A stretch of 64,000 nucleotides of DNA from Hyaloraphidium curvatum. Taxonomy: Eukaryota > Monoblepharomycota > Hyaloraphidiomycetes > Hyaloraphidiales > Hyaloraphidiaceae. The stretch is from contig JAIVFI010000018.1 in the NCBI GenBank assembly GCA_025558095.1, forward strand, positions 558,001-622,000, in the 5' to 3' direction. Both the position numbers and the translations under genes were made by a program. The notes below the pieces were generated by a model, which had not been told where the DNA came from, did no database searches, and saw nothing but the letters and a program-made list of their open reading frames with translations. Positions 59,904 through 64,000 of this stretch are shown piece after piece (position 1 is the stretch's first letter; every line of letters starts with the position of its first letter).

Positions 59904-62457
59904 GTGCCCACCGCACTGGACGCAATGGAAAGCGCGACCCGAGAAGGTGCCGCGGTTCGAATCGGACGTCTCGCATCATGGACGGAGGAACGTCCCGGGG
60001 CGCCGCTGCATTTGTCGTGGCGGCACGTGAGCTGCACCCTGGCCGTGCACAGGAAACCGAAGGTGCTCCTGGACGATGTCTCGGGCTACTGCATGGCGGG
60101 CGAGGCGTTGGCGATCGTCGGCCCATCGGGGTCGGGTAAATCTACGCTCTTGGACATTCTGGCGCGCCAGAAGACGCGGGGGAAGTGGACGGATGACGTG
60201 CGGCTGAACGGCACCTCGCTGCCGTCCGGCCAGTTCGTCAGGACGTGCGGCTACGTCTCGGACGACCTGTTAACCGCCGAGTTCACCTGCGAGGAGATGC
60301 TCTCATTCGTGGCCGCGCTGCGCCTGCCCGAAAAGAGCCGGGCGGAGAGGGCGACCAAAGTGAACGACGTGCTCGAAGCCATGTCCCTCTGGCACTGCCG
60401 GAAGCGCCGCATAGAGAGCCGCTTCCGCCGCGGCCTATCGACCGGAGAAAGGAAGAGGCTCACGATTGCCGTCGAGCTGATTCCGGACCTGGGGGCCCTG
60501 CTGCTGGACGAACCGACAACGGGCCTCGACAGCGCGACGGGGCTAAGCGTGATGGCGAACGTCATCGAGATTGCCCGCATCCGTCGGTTTGCCTGCGTGG
60601 CCAGCGTCCACCAGCCGTCGACGGCCATCCTCGCCCTGTTTGACCGGGTGCTGGCTCTGTCGCAAGGATCGGTGTGCTATTTCGGCAGCGTTCAGGACGC
60701 TACGGCTTACTTCAGCGAACTGGTTCCGTTTTCGTGAACACCCGCGGAATCCATCGCCGAGGCGCTGGTCTGCAAGTCGTCGACCCTCATTGAACGTTGG
60801 AAGGTTGCGCCGGAGAAATCGGCCTCCCTGGCGGAGGCGCAGCGCGTCCACGATGAGACGAACCTCCATGGATCGCAGCGGACCGCGCCGCCGTGGTCGG
60901 AAAAGGCGGGCTTCTGGCAAAGCGCGCCTCTCCATCTGCAGATCTTCCACCTAGCGCGCCGCCTCGCGATCGTGTACCTCCGCAACCCGCTGATCGCCGT
61001 GGCCATGTTTGCCGGCGGTATCGCCATCGCGCTCTTCTTCGGCATCGCCTTCTTCCAGCTCCCACGAACAGCAAGTGAGGATCCGCAGCTCCGCCCTATC
61101 TGCAGATGTGCTGACGTAATGCCCCTGCGAAGCCGGATACCAGGGCCGCGTCGACGAAGGTATGATGGCCATGCTGCTCATCACGGCCTTTGCCGGCATC
61201 GAGTGCGCGCATTTCATCGAGGAGCGCAAGCAGTTCTACCACGAGGAGGCCGGCGGCCTGTACCACAGACTGGCCTACCTCGTCGCAGTCGTCCTCGTGC
61301 AGTGGACGTTCCTCGCGCTGGCGATGGTGAGAGCATTGCTGGCTGAAACTTTGCTGGTTTCTGAGAACGTCTCCCGGCAGACCGTGTTCCTGTGCATCAT
61401 GCTCCCGATGAGCGGCTGGCTGATGGAGTACTTGGGCAACTACATCGGCTACGCCATCAGCGCTGGCTTCTCCGCCGTCTCGCTCTACCTGTTTGTCGCC
61501 ACCGTGTCGCCGACCATCACCATGTTCATGGCCGGTTTCGTTCTGGTCTACTACTTTTCCTTCACCCTCAGGTTTGGCTCGGCGTTTCGCACAATATTGT
61601 TGGCTCATTCAGCTCCGTTGCAGCGGTTTGTTCCCGCTCGACAGCTTCCTGTTCGAACAGCATCCCTCGGTCGAAGCTTTCTGGCAGTGGCTTTCGCCGT
61701 CCAGGATGTTCTATATCCCCACGATCAGGAGGGAGATGCTGGGGCAGAACATCACCTGCACGGACTCGGAGAAGTTCATCGTGAGTTACCGGCCCAAGAA
61801 TCAGAGCATTGGCTGACAGGCGAGACATGGGCTCAGCTCGACTCCACCGGCATCGCCGTCCGAGGCACCGGTGGCCTCGCCAAAATCCTGCTCCAGAACG
61901 CCACGTCGGACAACGCAACGGTCCGGGCGGCTCTCAACAGCTTCGACACCTGGGCCGCGGCCGGCAGTTTGGCCAACGCGACCGTCTTCCCGCTCATGGA
62001 GGCGGCACGGCTCCTTGCGGAAGCGGACGAGGCGTCTCGGGTTTCCGTGCGGCTCGGCAATTCCCCGGACGTCGTTAGCGATCTGGCCGGGGTCGTGCAG
62101 GCTGCGCAACGCCGGTTCGCGATGGCGGCCAACGTATCGACGGCGGACCTGCCTGCGGCGAGGGCCAACGATACCCTGCTCGCTGCCCGTCTGCTCGGAT
62201 TCGCGGACTACCTCGCCGCGAACCCTGTCCCGGGGCTTCCGATCTGCTGGTACGGCAGCGGCGAGGACTTTCTCGCGATCGGCCTGGGGCTGGCCTGGTA
62301 CGAGCGGAACGCGACTGGGGCGATCGTGGGCTACGGGATCGACCATCCGACCGCGTCCCCGGACGGCAAGTACGTCGGCATAGCGTTCGCCACGGGGTTC
62401 GCGTGGCTCGCGCTGGCGTACTGCGGGCTCTGGCTCTGCAACTTCCGGCAGAGATAG
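59904..62457 (+). CDS. ABCG-type half transporter with an in-frame TGA
   Basis: A full NBD: VGPSGSGKSTLLDILARQKT (Walker A), GYVSDDLLTAEFTCEEMLSF (Q-loop region, here without the usual Gln), FRRGLSTGERKRLTIAVELI (signature), LGALLLDEPTTGLDSATGLS (Walker B), CVASVHQPSTAILALFDRVL (H-loop). After YFSELVPFS a TGA (60735-60737) interrupts the same frame, which then continues TPAESIAEALVCKSSTLIER and HLARRLAIVYLRNPLIAVAM. TMD exons: FAGIECAHFIEERKQFYHEE, LYHRLAYLVAVVLVQWTFLA, LPMSGWLMEYLGNYIGYAIS, PTITMFMAGFVLVYYFSFTL. A long Ala-rich extracellular loop follows, then the last TM (FATGFAWLALAYCGLWLCNF). The TGA may be real (pseudogene/readthrough) or an error. Start choice 59904 or 59928. Confidence 0.7.
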
Positions 62458-62671
62458 GGGGCAGGGTGCTGCCCCTGACCGGACCCGACCCGGCGCAACC
62501 TCCGGTGAACATAGCAGGATTTGCATCTGTCACGAATGAGAAACCCTGTTCGAAACCCTCTGCTTACGCAGCGACCAGAATCCTTGGATGAGTCGTCAGG
62601 GGCCGGGGGCCGCGGGCACCGCCAACTACGCGTGACCGCAGACCCCGACCGAATACCCCTGCACCGGACCC

Positions 62672-64000
62672 ATGTTTGCCGGCAGTCGCTTTCCGCGGCT
62701 CCTGCGTGCGGCTCTCCCGCGCCATGCTCCATTCCCGGGCCCCGCGGCGCCGCTGCCGTCCCGTGGCGCGGCCAGCGCGGCTGCGGGCGGCGCGCCGGTG
62801 CCGGACTTCAACGACGCGCGCGAGTCGTTCGCGGCAAAATCGCTGCGCGATCTCGTGCGTGCGCGCGCGGTATTCCGGCTGTCGCAGGTGCGGCCGCTGG
62901 TCGCCAACGCGGACCGCCTGGTGCGCGCCGCCTACTCGGTGCTGGGAACGCGCATCACAAACGCGCTGCTGCGGTGGTCGTTCTTCGGCCACTTTTGCGC
63001 CGGCGAGGACGTGAATTCCATCAGGCCCACCGTGCAGTTTCTGGAGAGGAACGGCATCGGCTCCATCCTGGACTATGCCGCCGAGTCGGACCTGGAGGAG
63101 GAGGACGCCGAGCCACCGGCGCCGCAATCGCCCGCAGCGGCCGGGGTCCAGTGCCGGGTGTACGACTACAAGGACGGTGGGATTTTCCTTGATTCATTCG
63201 CCGTACCGGGGGACGTGAACGCTGACACGATTGTCGCCTCTGTTCAGAGGAGCTCTGCGACGCGCACGCCGCCACCTTCGAGGCCTGCATCCGCGCCGTG
63301 CACGACGTGTCGCCGACCGGCTTCGCCGCCATCAAGATCACGGCGCTCGGAAACCCCCTCCTGCTCAAGCGGATGTCCGTCGCCCTGGTCGAGCTCCGCA
63401 AGCTCTTCCAGCGCTTCGACGTCGACGGCACGGGCCACGTGACGCGGGAGCAGTTCCTCCAGGCCTACGCCCGCATCTTCGTCTCGGGCGACGCCGCCGC
63501 GCTGTTCGACGAGCTCGACGTCGACAAGGACGGCATGGTCGACTACATCGAGTGGTCCAACAAGCTCGTCCTGGAGGAGCTCCACAACCTGACCTCGCAC
63601 TGCCGCGAGAAGGGCCCCCTCTCGCAGGCCGTCCTGGACCCCGAGGAGCGCTCGCTTCTCGCCCGCATGCGGGAGCGCGCGGACCGGCTGGCCTCCCTGG
63701 CGCAGCAGCTCGGCGTGCGGCTCATGATCGACGCCGAGCATACCTACTTCCAGCCCGCCATCGACAACATCACCGTCGACCTCGCGCGCAAGTACAACCG
63801 CGCCTTCCCGGCCGTCTTTGGCACGTACCAGATGTACCTCCGCGACTCGCTCGGTCGCCTCCGGACGGACATCGAGCGCGCGCAAAAGGGCGGCTACTGG
63901 TTCGCGGCCAAGCTCGTCCGCGGGGCCTACGTCGCCCTGGAGCGGGAATACGCGGCCGAGAACGGGCTCGAGGACCCCATCTGGCCCAACATCGCCGACA
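62672..64000 (+). CDS. PRODH: Proline dehydrogenase with EF-hand insert (3' part beyond the window)
   Basis: Mitochondrial FAD enzyme oxidising proline to pyrroline-5-carboxylate. A presequence-like N-terminus (MFAGSRFPRLLRAALPRHAP) is followed by the PRODH start FCAGEDVNSIRPTVQFLERN and GIGSILDYAAESDLEEEDAE. An intron of about 40 nt near 63220-63257 joins to ELCDAHAATFEACI, then VSPTGFAAIKITALGNPLLL (barrel strand). An insert carries two EF-hands, FQRFDVDGTGHVTREQFLQA and FDELDVDKDGMVDYIEWSNK. The barrel resumes RLASLAQQLGVRLMIDAEHT, NRAFPAVFGTYQMYLRDSLG, GGYWFAAKLVRGAYVALERE. The gene runs off the right edge before the C-terminal FAD-binding segment. Confidence 0.9.

Noticed and set aside
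1..64000. Prokaryotic features (operons, Shine-Dalgarno sites, CRISPR arrays, rho-independent terminators)
   Set aside because: Introns in most genes and the eukaryote-only gene content make them inapplicable; no array of regularly spaced repeats was seen.

Overview
The window is nuclear DNA of a GC-rich, gene-dense eukaryote. Genes are interrupted by short GT-AG introns (about 38-100 nt), gene starts often sit 35-250 bp apart head to head, and the machinery is eukaryotic throughout (eIF2B epsilon, a SEC7-type ARF exchange factor, caleosin, MYND and WW domains, ABCG transporters, an F-box-like protein). An enkurin protein suggests a lineage that builds or recently built a motile flagellum. 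Together with CAP/PR-1-like, DUF5672 and vanadium-haloperoxidase-like secreted or luminal proteins this fits an early-diverging, zoosporic-type fungus best. A GC-rich alga or other protist is not excluded, and I cannot name a species.

Layout. 0-5.5 kb: retroelement tail, caleosin, eIF2B epsilon, a secreted Cys protein with a basic tail. 5.7-10.4 kb: a type II membrane protein, seven-TM family copy 1, a zinc alcohol dehydrogenase. 11-19.4 kb: a rhodanese-like/methyltransferase protein, a small unknown gene, RidA, a serine beta-lactamase-type hydrolase, seven-TM copies 2 and 3. 19.6-26.6 kb: a WW/zinc/Gly-His protein, a DUF5672 glycosyltransferase, a secreted acetoacetate-decarboxylase-like protein, a MYND protein, a CAP gene copy with its core deleted. 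28.1-34.4 kb: vanadium haloperoxidase, enkurin and AARSD1 (divergent), two small secreted proteins. 34.5-40.8 kb: one very large SEC7/BIG gene. 41.1-45.4 kb: the intact CAP gene, a secreted protein, a second WW/zinc-finger protein. 45.5-50 kb: a divergent acyl-CoA dehydrogenase/acyl-CoA synthetase pair. 50-52.7 kb: an F-box-like protein and an unusual peptide-release factor. 54.7-57.6 kb: seven-TM copies 4 and 5, head to head. 57.7-62.5 kb: two head-to-head ABCG transporters, one lacking its Walker A. 62.7 kb to the edge: proline dehydrogenase with EF-hands.

The most novel content is the five-copy seven-TM family. It shares a CxCPxxSCAG motif and a fixed C-terminal TM7 (xTYG..R.. / RGLGV). 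Several copies carry frame-disrupting indels, so the locus looks like an expanding and decaying receptor-like multigene family. The second theme is recent duplication: CAP genes in inverted orientation at 26 and 41 kb, WW/zinc proteins at 20 and 44 kb plus a relic at 17.4 kb, ABCG genes at 58 and 61 kb, and several 20-30 bp tandem duplications.

Reading frames were joined by eye from splice consensus and domain continuity; exon edges described as approximate were not verified.
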